A program made the position numbers and the translations under genes. DNA of 64,000 bases from contig NZ_CP100455.1 in NCBI RefSeq assembly GCF_024228315.1, positions 434,001 to 498,000 on the forward strand. Direction: 5' to 3'. The stretch is from Halomarina pelagica (GTDB lineage Archaea > Halobacteriota > Halobacteria > Halobacteriales > Haloarculaceae). The notes beneath the pieces were generated by a model. The model ran no database searches, was not told where the DNA came from, and saw only the letters and a program-made list of their open reading frames with translations. Positions 15,431 to 25,008 of this stretch are shown piece by piece (the stretch's first letter is position 1; each line of letters opens with the position of its first letter).

Positions 15431-16906
15431 CTACCCGTCGTCCGGCGCGAGCACCGCCGTCAGCCGAACGGCGGGTGCCGTGACCGCGTAGGGAAGCCGC
15501 GAGCGGTGTTTGTCACAGACGCCGGTCGTCGTCTCGCGGACGCTTCCGAGCATCGAGATCCCGCGGAGCGTCGCCGGATCCGACGCGAGGTGCGCGCCGT
15601 CGAGACGACTCGTCCGCTCGCCGCCCTCGACGCGATAGCCCTCCGCGATCGGCCAGTCGACGCGCCCCCGGTCGGGCCGGTCCGATTCCGCCGCCGTCTC
15701 CCGCAGGTCCCGTGCGTAGAGGACGCTCGGCGGCATCCACCCGCTTCGCTTGCGCGCTTCGAGGTCGTCGCGGTAGCGCGGCGGGTCGAACCGCTCGACG
15801 TACGCCGTCGCGCCCGCGAGCAGGTCGGTCTCCGAGGCCGTCCCCGCCTCGACGTCGAGGTGTCGGGCGTGGATCCGCGGCGGCGCGTCGAACCCGAGGC
15901 TCGGGACCGCCGTCCCGGCCGGGAACGCGTCGTGATCCGCCGCGCTTTCGGTGTCGTGTAGCAGCGACGCGACCGCGCCGTCCCTGACGAGCGCGACCGG
16001 CTCGGTCGGTCGGGCCTCGGCGTCGTACGCCATCGCGCCCCACGAGCCGGCGCGGATCGCGTCCTCGACGGCGAGGCCGCCCCCGGCGACCTCGTCCCCG
16101 ACCGCGTGGTTCGGCAGGCCGAGGTAGCCGGCGTCGGCCTCGAGCGCGTGCGAGAGGTGGTGGACGAGCTGGGCGGTCGCCCGCGGGCTCAGGACGACGT
16201 CGGCCTCGCGCTCCTCCGCGAGCGCGTCCGCCGATCGGTCGCGGAGGTCGTCTACACGGGCGAACGCCTCGGCCGCGAGCGACTCGAACTCGTCGAAGAT
16301 CGCCGTCCCGCGCAGGGTTCCCGCGAAGCGACGGACGGTCGGACACGCCGGCGCGTCGACCACGAGGTCGGTCGACGCGCGCTCGAACGTCGTCCGAACG
16401 GCGCTCCCGGTCGTCGTCGTGATCGCGTGATCGACGCTCGCGTCCGCGTAGGTGACGCGGACGCGGTCGACCCCGTCGACGCGCGAGGCGTCGAGCGCGG
16501 ACCGGAGTCGGTCGACCTTCGCCTCCGGTTCGAGGTCGGTCAGTCGCGGGGTCGTCCCCCACCCGCCGTGCACCGCGCGGTGGAGCGTCTCCGTGTCGAC
16601 GCGGGCGGGCCGCGTCTGCGCGAGTTGCGCCGCGGACCGGATCGCCCGGTCGGCCTCGTCGCGCAGGCTCTCCTCGTCGAGCGCCGTGGTGTACCGGTAG
16701 TCGGCGGCGCCGTTCGCGAACACGCGACACCACACCCCGGTCTCCGTGAACGCGGTGGCGTTGCGCGTCCCCTCACGGGTGACCACCGCGTCCGTCTTGT
16801 ACTGAACGACGCCGCCGACCTCGGCGTAGGCGACCTCGTCCCGGTCCTCGAGGTACGCCGTGAGCACCTCCATCGCCGCCAGCGTCTCGTCGCGATCCGT
16901 GGGCAT
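15431..16906 (-). CDS. TldD/PmbA-family protein with degenerate metal motif
   Basis: 491 aa from ATG 16906 (MPTDRDETLAAMEVLTAYLE). Longer upstream readings lack conserved sequence. The overall architecture (N-terminal mixed domain, then VVLSPRATAQLVHHLSHALE, a GSWGAMAYDAEARPTEPVAL beta segment and the IAEGYRVEGGERTS C-terminal region) is that of TldD/PmbA proteins. At the place of the TldD protease motif HExxxH the protein reads HHLSH, one residue shorter and without the catalytic Glu. It may therefore be a PmbA-like non-catalytic partner or an altered peptidase. It is convergent with dppF, 4 bp apart. No second TldD/PmbA gene is visible in the window. Confidence 0.75.
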   Translation of the reverse strand: MPTDRDETLAAMEVLTAYLEDRDEVAYAEVGGVVQYKTDAVVTREGTRNATAFTETGVWCRVFANGAADYRYTTALDEESLRDEADRAIRSAAQLAQTRPARVDTETLHRAVHGGWGTTPRLTDLEPEAKVDRLRSALDASRVDGVDRVRVTYADASVDHAITTTTGSAVRTTFERASTDLVVDAPACPTVRRFAGTLRGTAIFDEFESLAAEAFARVDDLRDRSADALAEEREADVVLSPRATAQLVHHLSHALEADAGYLGLPNHAVGDEVAGGGLAVEDAIRAGSWGAMAYDAEARPTEPVALVRDGAVASLLHDTESAADHDAFPAGTAVPSLGFDAPPRIHARHLDVEAGTASETDLLAGATAYVERFDPPRYRDDLEARKRSGWMPPSVLYARDLRETAAESDRPDRGRVDWPIAEGYRVEGGERTSRLDGAHLASDPATLRGISMLGSVRETTTGVCDKHRSRLPYAVTAPAVRLTAVLAPDDG

Positions 16907-17025
16907 TCTGCCACGAGATGTGACGGGGGGACCTTCAACGTCGCGATAGTGGTGCGCTCGACGCCGCGGTCGATCGCCTCCGGCCACCGCACTTATCCCG
17001 ATCGGGCCAGTCCCACCGCGTAGAC

Positions 17026-17172
17026 ATGGGACGTAAGCGGCACATCTGCCCGGACTGTTCGGAACCACGCGTCGTCGTGCTGATCGAGGCGACTGGAGAG
17101 GAGCGCCGCGAGTGCGCGGAGTGCGGATGGCGAGACTTCGAGACGCTCGCCGAGCGAGAACTCACAGACTGA
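17026..17172 (+). CDS. 48-aa zinc-ribbon protein
   Basis: ATG 17026 to TGA 17172: MGRKRHICPDCSEPRVVVLI, then EATGEERRECAECGWRDFET and a short acidic end. Two CxxC pairs 22 residues apart form a single zinc ribbon, typical of the abundant small zinc-finger proteins of haloarchaea. A TATA-like CACTTATCCC lies about 28 bp upstream, fitting a leaderless mRNA. Role unknown; a regulatory or protein-interaction function is only an inference. Confidence 0.7.
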   Translation: MGRKRHICPDCSEPRVVVLIEATGEERRECAECGWRDFETLAERELTD

Positions 17173-17342
17173 CGTCGTCGCATCCTCCTCGACGCGCGGA
17201 CTCCCGGACCGATCACGACGCGACCGTCGCCGCCGTCCGTGACGGCGAATCGACACTTCTCGGCGGGCCGAATCCGTTGACTTCCGGACGACGAATGGTA
17301 AGAGCTATCGTGTTACGGTAAATTCATCGTTTCACGATTGTC

Positions 17343-17738
17343 ATGGAGGGAAGCGAATCTCGGGACGAGCGGTGGCGTGCGGCGAGGTGCATCGCGTGCG
17401 GGCGGGACGCGGGGTTCAACCGGGCCGTGCTGGACGTCGTGACCGACGAGGTCGTCGGCGGGTTCTGCGTCCGGTGTGAGCGGCGCGACTTCGGGAGGAG
17501 CCTCGCCCGTGGCGACTGGGGGCGGGTCGAGGGGTGCGCGCTCTGCGACCGGGACGGGTTCTACGCCCTGCCGCTCTGGCTGCCCTACACGGAGGATCGC
17601 GGGGGCGATACGGTCTGTCGGGTCGCGATGGAGGGGCGCGAGTCGACGCCCCGCCTCTGTGACGGACACGTCGCGACGATCGAGGGGAGTCGCGAGCGCT
17701 CGCGACCGGAAGCGACGCGGCGAGCGAATCGGGTGTGA
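17343..17738 (+). CDS. Cysteine-rich (zinc-finger-like) protein, unknown
   Basis: 131 aa with three CxxC knuckles (CIAC near 16, CVRC near 42, CALC near 65) and further cysteines in VCRVAME and RLCDGH. It probably binds two zinc ions. No membrane segment. A trailing Arg-rich tail (GSRERSRPEATRRAN) is basic, which is rare in halophile proteins and may contact nucleic acid. It overlaps the next gene by 4 bp (GTGA), so the two are co-transcribed and perhaps functionally paired. Confidence 0.65.
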   Translation: MEGSESRDERWRAARCIACGRDAGFNRAVLDVVTDEVVGGFCVRCERRDFGRSLARGDWGRVEGCALCDRDGFYALPLWLPYTEDRGGDTVCRVAMEGRESTPRLCDGHVATIEGSRERSRPEATRRANRV

Positions 17739-18064
17739 CCGGGATGGCCGCACGCGACCTGCGCGACGCGTCCGCGGACGGGATGCGGAGGCACGCCGAG
17801 TGGATGGGGAAGGCCGACGACCGCATCCTCGAACTGTTGCGGGCCGACGGTCCGGCGACGCCGCGGGCGCTCCGCGACGGGATGGCGGCCCGCGGCACCG
17901 GCACCGTCTATCGACGGACGGACGTCGAGCGGCGGTGCGAACGCCTCGCGGCCCACGGGTTGATCGCGTTCGACGGCTACGGGCCGTGCGAACTCACGCC
18001 GCTCGGCGACCGGTACCTCCGCGGCGACCTCGACGCGAACGAACTGGATCGGTCGGACGGGTGA
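17735..18064 (+). CDS. Winged-helix DNA-binding protein (phage-repressor-like)
   Basis: 109 aa. The core from ADDRILELLRADGPATPRAL through RRTDVERRCERLAAHGLIAF to YGPCELTPLGDRYLRGDLDA has the helix-helix-wing pattern of haloarchaeal winged-helix regulators related to phage PhiH1 repressors. It probably acts as a transcriptional regulator of unknown target. The GTG start at 17735 overlaps the stop of the cysteine-rich gene; an ATG at 17744 is an alternative three codons later. Confidence 0.7.
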   Translation: MTGMAARDLRDASADGMRRHAEWMGKADDRILELLRADGPATPRALRDGMAARGTGTVYRRTDVERRCERLAAHGLIAFDGYGPCELTPLGDRYLRGDLDANELDRSDG

Positions 18065-18166
18065 TCCTCGGCCCGCGTCGACGGCCACCGACCCCGGCGA
18101 GCGAGCGGACCGTCCGGCGGAACGCCGGCGTCGGGTGCGCTCGTCCGCGCCGCGCGAGCGGGTAGG

Positions 18167-21100
18167 CTACGCGCTCACGTCTCGGAGTCCGGCGACCACG
18201 TCGATGGAGGTGTTGGTCGCGCCGGTGAGCGTGGTGGCGAGTCGCCCCCACGGCACGTCGGCCAGCGCCTCGCGCAGTTCCCCCCCGGCGGGCACCGTGT
18301 AGGTCGTATCGCCCTCCGTCTCCACGACGAGAGCCGCCAGCGCACCCTCGCCCTCGGACGACTCGTCGGTAGCGAGGGAGATGCCGGCGCGCTCGCCCGG
18401 CTCGCCGACGAAGACGCCGTCGGCCGTCGAGAGGTCCGTGACGTTCCGATCGGCACCGTTCTCGAAGACGTAGACCGCCCCCGCGTCCACCCCCGCGAGG
18501 TCGCTACGGGGCACGCCGACGACGAGATCCTCGCGTCCCGAGCCGGTCAGGTCGGTTCGGAGGACGTTCCAGCCGGGGCGTTCGTCCGGCGTCAGCCCCA
18601 TCTTCTTCGCCATCGCCGGTAGCGGTTGCATCGGGGTCTCGAAGTCGCCGGGGTCCTCCCGCACGCGGAAGATGCCCCAGAAGCCGGCCTCGAGGCGGCG
18701 GCGCTCCTTGAGTTCGGCGTAGAGGAAGTCCCCGGTGCTCTCCGCGAGGCCGCCCGCGTCGCTGACCAGGTCGAGGTCCTCCGCCTTTCCGACCTCGAAG
18801 CGGTCGTCCGCCCCGATGATGGGCGACTCGGGTATTCCGCGGAACCGCCGCCACTGGTGGCTCGCGAGGTGGAACGTCATCCCGCGGGACTTGTCGGAAC
18901 TCTTCTGGACCAGGAACTTGATCGGATCGCCGAGCAGCGCCTCCGGGATCGGCGTCGCGGGATCGCCGTGCGTCTCCGAGTCGAAGACGAGGTGCTGGTC
19001 GTCCGGGCCGGTCTGGAAGCGCCGGATGAACGGCTCCGCGCGGTTGTTGATCGCGACGTACCCCTGATCCTCGGGGTCACCGATCTGGTTGCACGGCGCG
19101 TTCGGATCCTGCTCGGGATCGTCCAGGTTCACCGGTACCACACAGTCGTCCGGGTCGTTCTCGTTGACGATGTACCGCCCGTCGCTGAACGAGAGGGTGA
19201 ACTCCCGCGTGTCGGTCCCGTTGGGGGTCGCGATCATCGCCTCGCTACCGGCGAGCAGGGGTTCCGCGGTGTTCGGATCGAGCCACGTCGCGTTCCTCGG
19301 TTCGACGATGAGGGTACCGAACGCGCCGTGGTGGCGGTGGCTCCGGACGTCCGCCTCGTCCCAGAGCGCCACGTTGCTGGGCACCTCCTCTGCGTACCAC
19401 CGATAGGTGATGGTCTCGCCGGGCGCGACCGTCTGATCGAAGTTGAATCCGACGGTCGCGCCGTCTGAGGCGGTCACGTCGTAGGTGATCCGCGTCGGGT
19501 GGAGCGAGATCCGATCGGAGGCGTCCCACGGCTGGGAGACGCGCATCTTCGGGTGCGCGTGGTCCTCGACGCCGTCGTCCGGATCCCGTAGTCGCTCGAG
19601 GAGGTCGCGAACCAGCGCCTTGATCCGCTCGACGAGGTCGTCGTCGAGGTCGTCGAGGAACTCCTCGACGATCCGCCCGACCTCCGAGCGGGTCAGCCCG
19701 TCCTCGATCGCCGCCTCGAGTTTCTTTCGGAGTTCGTCGTGTCGTACGTCGACGTCCCCGAGCAGGTCGTCGAGGAGGTCCCGCAGTTCGTCCTCGACGT
19801 CCTCGACGTCCTCGACGTCCCCGGGTAGCCCGTTCGTGAGGTTGATCTCGACGCAGTCGCCGCGGTTCGCCCGGATCGCGAGGGGCTCGGCGGGTCGATC
19901 GCCGCACTTGACGTCCTCGACGTGTTCGTCGAGCGCGTAGACGATCCCGAACGGGTCGTGATCGCCGTACTCGTTGAACTCGATCTCCGTCCGGAACGCC
20001 GTGACGTCTATCTGTCGTACCGGCGCGTCGTCCGGGCAGGGATCGCCTGGGTCGGGCGCTTGCGGCGGCACCTCGCCGACGTTCCTGTTCTGGCGGGCGT
20101 CCTTGTCCGGCGGGAAACAGCGGTTGTCGTCCTCGTCGTACAGCAGGAGCGCGTCCCGGCCGAGGCGCTCGAGGCGCTCGAGGCCGAGGAAGGGCGCGAA
20201 GTGGCCCATCCGCTCGAGGTCCCTCTTCGTGATCTTCTTCCCCTTCGGCGGGCCCCGATCGGGGAGCGGTGCGAGGTGGGGGGTCTCGGCGTCGAAGACG
20301 CGGTGGATCCCCCACATCCCCGTCCAGCGGTCGTCGATGATGCCCGTCCCGTAGAGGTGGTCCCGGACGGGCAGGCCGAACGGGTTGTCCATCCGTTCGA
20401 AGTCCTGTCCGCTCTCCTCGTCCGGATCGATCAGGAACGTGAACTGCTCAGACGTCCCGATGTGCTCCGAGACCGCGTCCTGGATGTCCAATCCTTCGCT
20501 CTCGAAGGGACGCCCGTGGAGCAGGAAGTTGTGCTGTTCCTCCCACGCACCCTGGATCACCCGGATGCGGATCGGGTCGTTCGAGTAGGCTTCGAGCAGC
20601 GGCGTCGGCGGGTCGCCGTGGACCGCGGAGCTGTAGGCGTACGCCGCGTCCGGATCGTTGCGCTGGTAGAGCGGCGCGTTCCGGTAGTTGATCGCCATCG
20701 TCCCCGCGTTCTCGTTGTGCTGGACGTCGGGGTTGACGAACTCGCCGTTGCGCTTCACGAGCTGGGCGAAGTCGTGGAGGTGGAGCGCGAACTCCCGGAA
20801 GTCGTTCTTGCCCTCCGGCGTCTTGATGATCGCCTGCGAACCGCTTCGGATGGGCTCACCCGAGTACGGATCGAGGTACTCAGAGCCCTGGGGCTCGACG
20901 ATGAGCGCGCAGAACTCGCCGTGCATCACGTCGTCGATGCCGAAGATGTGGTCGTGGAAGTAGATCGGCCCCTCCTCGTCCGCGTACCATCGGTAGGCCC
21001 GCTGCTCGCCGGGTTCCGTGTACTGCTCGTAGTTGTAGCCGTTGGCGAGCGAGTCCGACCCCAGCAGGTCGTAACTCACGAAGTGGGGGTGGATCGACAT

Positions 21101-23272
21101 CGCGCGCTCGGTCTCGTTCTTGAGGGTGAGTTCGACGCAGTCGCCGACGTTCGCGCGGATGAACAGCGGCTCGGGGTTCATCTCGCCGTTTCGAATGGCT
21201 TCGGCGTCCTCCTCGAGCGCGTAGACGATCCCGTCGGGATCGTGGTCGCCGTTGTCGTTGTAGACGATGTCCGCCGGCAACGCGACGATCGTGTACTCCT
21301 TGACGGGCGCGTCCTTGCCGGCGGGCGGGCCGCCGAACTCCGTGTTGTCGAGCCAGGGATCGCACGGGTCGACGTACGGCGCGCCGGGGACGATCTCGCC
21401 CAGTGCCTCCTCCTCCTCGGGCGTGGGCTGGCGACCCGTTTCCGGCGGGTTCGGCCCGGTCGCCCCGGGCGATTCCGGCGGCGGACTGCCGACCTCGTTC
21501 GGGATGAAGTCCGGAAAGCCGGGGATCGGCGAGTCTTCGGGCAGGATACCCCGCGGGAACGGCACCTCGTCGGGCACCGGGTCGTCCGCGATGGTCGTGT
21601 TCGGCAACGGCTGAAGGCCGCACTGCTCCTTGTCGAAGATACGCAGACTCCCCCACATCCCCTCGCCGTAGTGGGGGAACAGGTGGCAGTGGAAGAGGAC
21701 GTCGCCGGCGGTGCCGTGTGCGCCGCCGGCACCGATCTCGAACGCCTCCTCGAACGTCATCTCCGGTCGCACCGTCTCGCTGGGACCGGAGGCTTCCGAT
21801 CCCTGCGCCTCGCCGTGGGCCACGACGAAGTAGACGGGGAACGACGCGCCCAGCCCGACCGTCTGGGAGTCGATCGTGTCCGAGTCGGACCGGTTCGGGA
21901 TCGTCTTCCAGCGGTGGGCGTGGAGGTGGTGGACGTGATTCTCCTCGATAGAGGCCCCGACCGCGACGAACTTGATCGGGTCGCCCTTGTAGACGGGGTA
22001 GGTGTTGTCCCCGCCGCCCGGATCGCCGTTCAGCCACGAGTTGTAGAAGAACTCCTCCAGGGCGTCGGGTTCGACGCCGAGTTCCTCGGCGCGGTCGGGA
22101 TCGGCCCGCTGTGCCGTCGGGTCGGCACGGTAGTTGATCGCGTGGACGTTCTGCGGTTCGTCGGAGTTCGGATAGGTGAGATCCGGCTTCAGCCCCTCGG
22201 GTGTGTGGTAGTGGACGACGATCTCGCGGTAGCTCGTCCCCAGCATCTCGGGGTCGTGGATGTCGGCCTGGACGCCGCTTCTGAGTTCCCCGCCGGTGAA
22301 CGGGTCGGTCCAGGTCGCGCCCGCGGGCTCGACCATCATCGTCCCGAACAGGCTCTTCGACAGGAGGTTGACCTCCTCGGGGGGCTGTTCGGCGCTGTCG
22401 TACGCCGGATTCGCGAGGTCGTAGAAGAAGTGGCCGCCCTGGTGGGCGGCGAACCAGCGGTAGGTGATCGACTCGCCCGGCGCGACCGTCGTGTCCGGAT
22501 TGTACCCGACGTTCGCGCCGTCTGACTCCTTCACGTCGTAGGGCAACCCGACTTGATGCATCGACGCCCGTCGATCGAGGTGATTGATGAACTCGATCTC
22601 GACGATGTCGCCCTCGTTGGCGCGGATGACGAGCGGGCGAAGCACCGACGTGTCGATCCCGTCGTCGTGCGGATCGCCGGCGGGGTGGTCGTCGCCGCCG
22701 TGGTGGTGGCTGCCCCGCTCGTGGTCGTGCCCGCCGTCCTTTCGGTGGCGGTGGTGCTGATCGGTCCCGTCGGGGTGGTGGTGGTCGTGGTCGGCTCCCT
22801 TCGGGTGCTGGTGGTGTTTGTGGCCGTCGATGTCGATGTGGGCGGTGTCCTCGCACTGCTCCTTGGCGTCGGAGCCCGAGTAGAAGTCGAGGCGTTGTTC
22901 GTCGCCGTCGACCGCCTCGAACGCGTCGTTCGGGAACGTCCCCGACGCCTTGCGCGCGGCCTCCAGGTCCTCGTCGAGGACGTACATGACGCCTCGGGGC
23001 TGGTGGAGGCCGAACTGGTTGTACGGAATGTCTACCTCGATGGCGTGGACCGTGAACTTCCGGACCTTTCCGTCCTTCTTCGGTTCGTCGGGGACGTGTC
23101 TCTCGTCGCCGTCGAGGACGCCGAACGCGCCGCCGCCGAGGGCCATCCCCGACGCGAGCGCGCCGCCACCCGCCAGGAACGATCGACGGGTGGCCTCGAA
23201 GCCGCCCCCGCCGTCGGTCCGCGTCGCGTCGCCGTCGTCGGTGTCGCTCTGGTTCGTCCGCTTCTCAGTCAT
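18167..23272 (-). CDS. Giant exported multicopper oxidase, three cupredoxin modules plus FG-GAP tail
   Basis: 1,701 aa from ATG 23272. A Tat signal (TRRSFLAGGGALASGMALGG) predicts folding in the cytosol before export. A segment at residues about 145-202 contains some 19 histidines (HKHHQHPKGADHDHHH and similar). Three homologous oxidase modules follow at roughly 65-560, 650-1060 and 1080-1555, each with a repeated D-P-GIVYALDE opening. Module 1 ends in the type-1/trinuclear copper signature HCHLFPHYGEGM and has NHVHHLHAH. Modules 2 and 3 keep only scattered histidines (IHPHF, HDHIFG, RHHGAFG). Module 3 contains an acidic helical insertion (about 1147-1237). The last 140 residues carry an FG-GAP-like repeat (DLTGSGREDLVVGVPRSD). 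It may oxidise Mn(II), Cu(I) or phenolics at the surface; the substrate is not readable. Single gene. Confidence 0.85.
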   Translation of the reverse strand: MTEKRTNQSDTDDGDATRTDGGGGFEATRRSFLAGGGALASGMALGGGAFGVLDGDERHVPDEPKKDGKVRKFTVHAIEVDIPYNQFGLHQPRGVMYVLDEDLEAARKASGTFPNDAFEAVDGDEQRLDFYSGSDAKEQCEDTAHIDIDGHKHHQHPKGADHDHHHPDGTDQHHRHRKDGGHDHERGSHHHGGDDHPAGDPHDDGIDTSVLRPLVIRANEGDIVEIEFINHLDRRASMHQVGLPYDVKESDGANVGYNPDTTVAPGESITYRWFAAHQGGHFFYDLANPAYDSAEQPPEEVNLLSKSLFGTMMVEPAGATWTDPFTGGELRSGVQADIHDPEMLGTSYREIVVHYHTPEGLKPDLTYPNSDEPQNVHAINYRADPTAQRADPDRAEELGVEPDALEEFFYNSWLNGDPGGGDNTYPVYKGDPIKFVAVGASIEENHVHHLHAHRWKTIPNRSDSDTIDSQTVGLGASFPVYFVVAHGEAQGSEASGPSETVRPEMTFEEAFEIGAGGAHGTAGDVLFHCHLFPHYGEGMWGSLRIFDKEQCGLQPLPNTTIADDPVPDEVPFPRGILPEDSPIPGFPDFIPNEVGSPPPESPGATGPNPPETGRQPTPEEEEALGEIVPGAPYVDPCDPWLDNTEFGGPPAGKDAPVKEYTIVALPADIVYNDNGDHDPDGIVYALEEDAEAIRNGEMNPEPLFIRANVGDCVELTLKNETERAMSIHPHFVSYDLLGSDSLANGYNYEQYTEPGEQRAYRWYADEEGPIYFHDHIFGIDDVMHGEFCALIVEPQGSEYLDPYSGEPIRSGSQAIIKTPEGKNDFREFALHLHDFAQLVKRNGEFVNPDVQHNENAGTMAINYRNAPLYQRNDPDAAYAYSSAVHGDPPTPLLEAYSNDPIRIRVIQGAWEEQHNFLLHGRPFESEGLDIQDAVSEHIGTSEQFTFLIDPDEESGQDFERMDNPFGLPVRDHLYGTGIIDDRWTGMWGIHRVFDAETPHLAPLPDRGPPKGKKITKRDLERMGHFAPFLGLERLERLGRDALLLYDEDDNRCFPPDKDARQNRNVGEVPPQAPDPGDPCPDDAPVRQIDVTAFRTEIEFNEYGDHDPFGIVYALDEHVEDVKCGDRPAEPLAIRANRGDCVEINLTNGLPGDVEDVEDVEDELRDLLDDLLGDVDVRHDELRKKLEAAIEDGLTRSEVGRIVEEFLDDLDDDLVERIKALVRDLLERLRDPDDGVEDHAHPKMRVSQPWDASDRISLHPTRITYDVTASDGATVGFNFDQTVAPGETITYRWYAEEVPSNVALWDEADVRSHRHHGAFGTLIVEPRNATWLDPNTAEPLLAGSEAMIATPNGTDTREFTLSFSDGRYIVNENDPDDCVVPVNLDDPEQDPNAPCNQIGDPEDQGYVAINNRAEPFIRRFQTGPDDQHLVFDSETHGDPATPIPEALLGDPIKFLVQKSSDKSRGMTFHLASHQWRRFRGIPESPIIGADDRFEVGKAEDLDLVSDAGGLAESTGDFLYAELKERRRLEAGFWGIFRVREDPGDFETPMQPLPAMAKKMGLTPDERPGWNVLRTDLTGSGREDLVVGVPRSDLAGVDAGAVYVFENGADRNVTDLSTADGVFVGEPGERAGISLATDESSEGEGALAALVVETEGDTTYTVPAGGELREALADVPWGRLATTLTGATNTSIDVVAGLRDVSA

Positions 23273-23661
23273 GGAACGGACAAACACACGAGGGAACGTG
23301 TGTTAGTTACGGAGCGAAATAAGCGTCTGAACGTCCTGTTAACCACTAATACAGCGGTTCTCGAATTAGACAACTCGATGAATATTACTCGTTCTCTATG
23401 TAACGAATGTCGTACCGACGAGAACGCGAGAATCGCCCCCGCCGACGGATCTCCACCGCGGTACTAGTCTCCGGTTAACGTGACAGTGGAGGGTCGCCCA
23501 CCGTCACGTACCCGGGAACGCTCGGGAGAGCGAACGGACGACGCGGCGTTCGCGCTCGGTGGCTCGTCGATCGGTCCCGACGCCGACCGGGAGCGATCCC
23601 CCTCGGCGGGCTCGTACGCCGACGCTAACCGTCGTCGTCGCGGCGGTTATACCGCGCTTAC
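23273..23661. other. Intergenic with promoter region of the multicopper oxidase
   Basis: The part next to the oxidase start is AT-rich. The minus strand reads CGCTTATTTCG at about 23315-23325, well placed as a TATA box ahead of ATG 23272 with a short leader. Further out (23337-23405) lies more AT-rich sequence without an ORF. I see no repeat or RNA gene here. Confidence 0.5.
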
Positions 23662-25008
23662 TCACGAGTCACGAGCGCGCCCCCACCGATCGAGCGACCC
23701 GAGGTACTCCCGGAGGTCGGTCGCGGTGAGCACGTCGATCTCGCCGGCCCGCTCCCGCCGGCGGACGTGCTCGACCAGTTCCTCGAACGCCGCCGGGTCG
23801 AAGTGGTGAAAGAGGGGCACCGAGAGCGATCGATACTCGGCGGCGAGGTCGACCAGTTCCTTCGCGCCGGCGAGGTCGCCGTCGACGCCCTTCGACCCGA
23901 CGCACATCGGGTTGGTAAGCGCGTAGTTCGTCGGCGCGCCGCCGCCGAAGGCGAGGTCGAAGTGCTCGGCGAGCGCGTCCATCGACCGCCCGTCGTAGGC
24001 ACCGTACGGGTAGACCATGACGTCGGCTCGCTCGCCGGCGATCTTCCGGAAGAACATGTCCATCTCGGCGACGTCGGCCGCCAGTTCGTCGGCGGAGAGT
24101 TCGGTCACGTTCTGGTGGGCCGTCGTGTGGTAGCAGAGATCCCACCCGGCGTTCGACAGCTCGCGGAGCTGGAGCCCCGAGAGCCGCGACGGCCGGCCGA
24201 CGTGGTTCAGGACGACCGCCTCGATGGCCGGATAGCCGTACTCCCGGAGTACGGGGAAGTACTCCGTGTAGTGGTGCTCGTGGGTGTCGTCGAACCGGAA
24301 GATCAGCTTCCCGCGATCGGGCCGGGGGTGCGCGCGGACGTCGTCGAGCCAGAAGCGCACGAGGCGGTCGCCGGGGTTCATCGAGAGGACCAGCGCCCGG
24401 ACGTCCGAGAGATCCGGCGATCCCTTCGTCCGCGTCGGCGCGACGTCGAACCGCTGCCACCCGGCGTTCTTCAGCCCGAGATACGGATGTTCGAACCGGA
24501 TCCAGTTGTCGCGGTCCGGCGCGAGCGCGGTCACGTAGAGCGTCGGCTCGACGTCGTCCGGTTCGTGGAAGTACGCCGCGAACGAGAGCGTCGCGTCCGA
24601 GAGGTCGATCGGGTCGTCACTGTAGTCGCCGGTCAGGGCGACGCGACCCCGGGCCTCGTAGCGTAGCGACCGCGGCCCGTCGAAGTAGATCCGATCGTCG
24701 GCGGCGACCTCCTCCCCGGACCAGCGCGAGAGGTCGCGCATGTCGTCGACGAGTCGACCGCCGGCGACGAACCGCCCGAGGTACTCCGGGCTGACGCCGC
24801 GGGGGCCGGGACCCGGCTCCGGAAGCGGCTTCGCGTCGTCCCGCTCCCCGTTGCGTCTCCGCGGCGTCGCCGTCTCGTTCCGTCGCCGCACGGGGGCCCC
24901 CGACGGCGGCGATTCCGTAGCGGATGGCGCGCTGCACCCCGCTCCGATCGCGATCGCGCCCGACGCCAGGAACGCACGACGTGTCGCACTTCGAGGATCG
25001 TCCGTCAT
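23662..25008 (-). CDS. Secreted polysaccharide deacetylase-family protein
   Basis: 448 aa with a Tat/lipobox N-terminus (SATRRAFLASGAIAIGAGCS), so it is probably an anchored extracellular protein. Residues about 85-215 resemble a beta-sandwich carbohydrate-binding-like domain (VALTGDYSDDPIDLSDATLS). From about 240 comes a NodB-type domain with FRFDDTHEHH (catalytic/metal Asp pair), LCYHTTAHQN (metal His pair) and MVYPYGAYD. Family members remove acetyl groups from surface or storage polysaccharides. A close run of TATA-like sequence lies immediately upstream. Not obviously in an operon. Confidence 0.8.
   Translation of the reverse strand: MTDDPRSATRRAFLASGAIAIGAGCSAPSATESPPSGAPVRRRNETATPRRRNGERDDAKPLPEPGPGPRGVSPEYLGRFVAGGRLVDDMRDLSRWSGEEVAADDRIYFDGPRSLRYEARGRVALTGDYSDDPIDLSDATLSFAAYFHEPDDVEPTLYVTALAPDRDNWIRFEHPYLGLKNAGWQRFDVAPTRTKGSPDLSDVRALVLSMNPGDRLVRFWLDDVRAHPRPDRGKLIFRFDDTHEHHYTEYFPVLREYGYPAIEAVVLNHVGRPSRLSGLQLRELSNAGWDLCYHTTAHQNVTELSADELAADVAEMDMFFRKIAGERADVMVYPYGAYDGRSMDALAEHFDLAFGGGAPTNYALTNPMCVGSKGVDGDLAGAKELVDLAAEYRSLSVPLFHHFDPAAFEELVEHVRRRERAGEIDVLTATDLREYLGSLDRWGRARDS

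Noticed and set aside
19922-22525. 867-codon plus-strand frame inside the multicopper oxidase
   Set aside because: It arises from codon bias of the oxidase gene; no domain features and no promoter.
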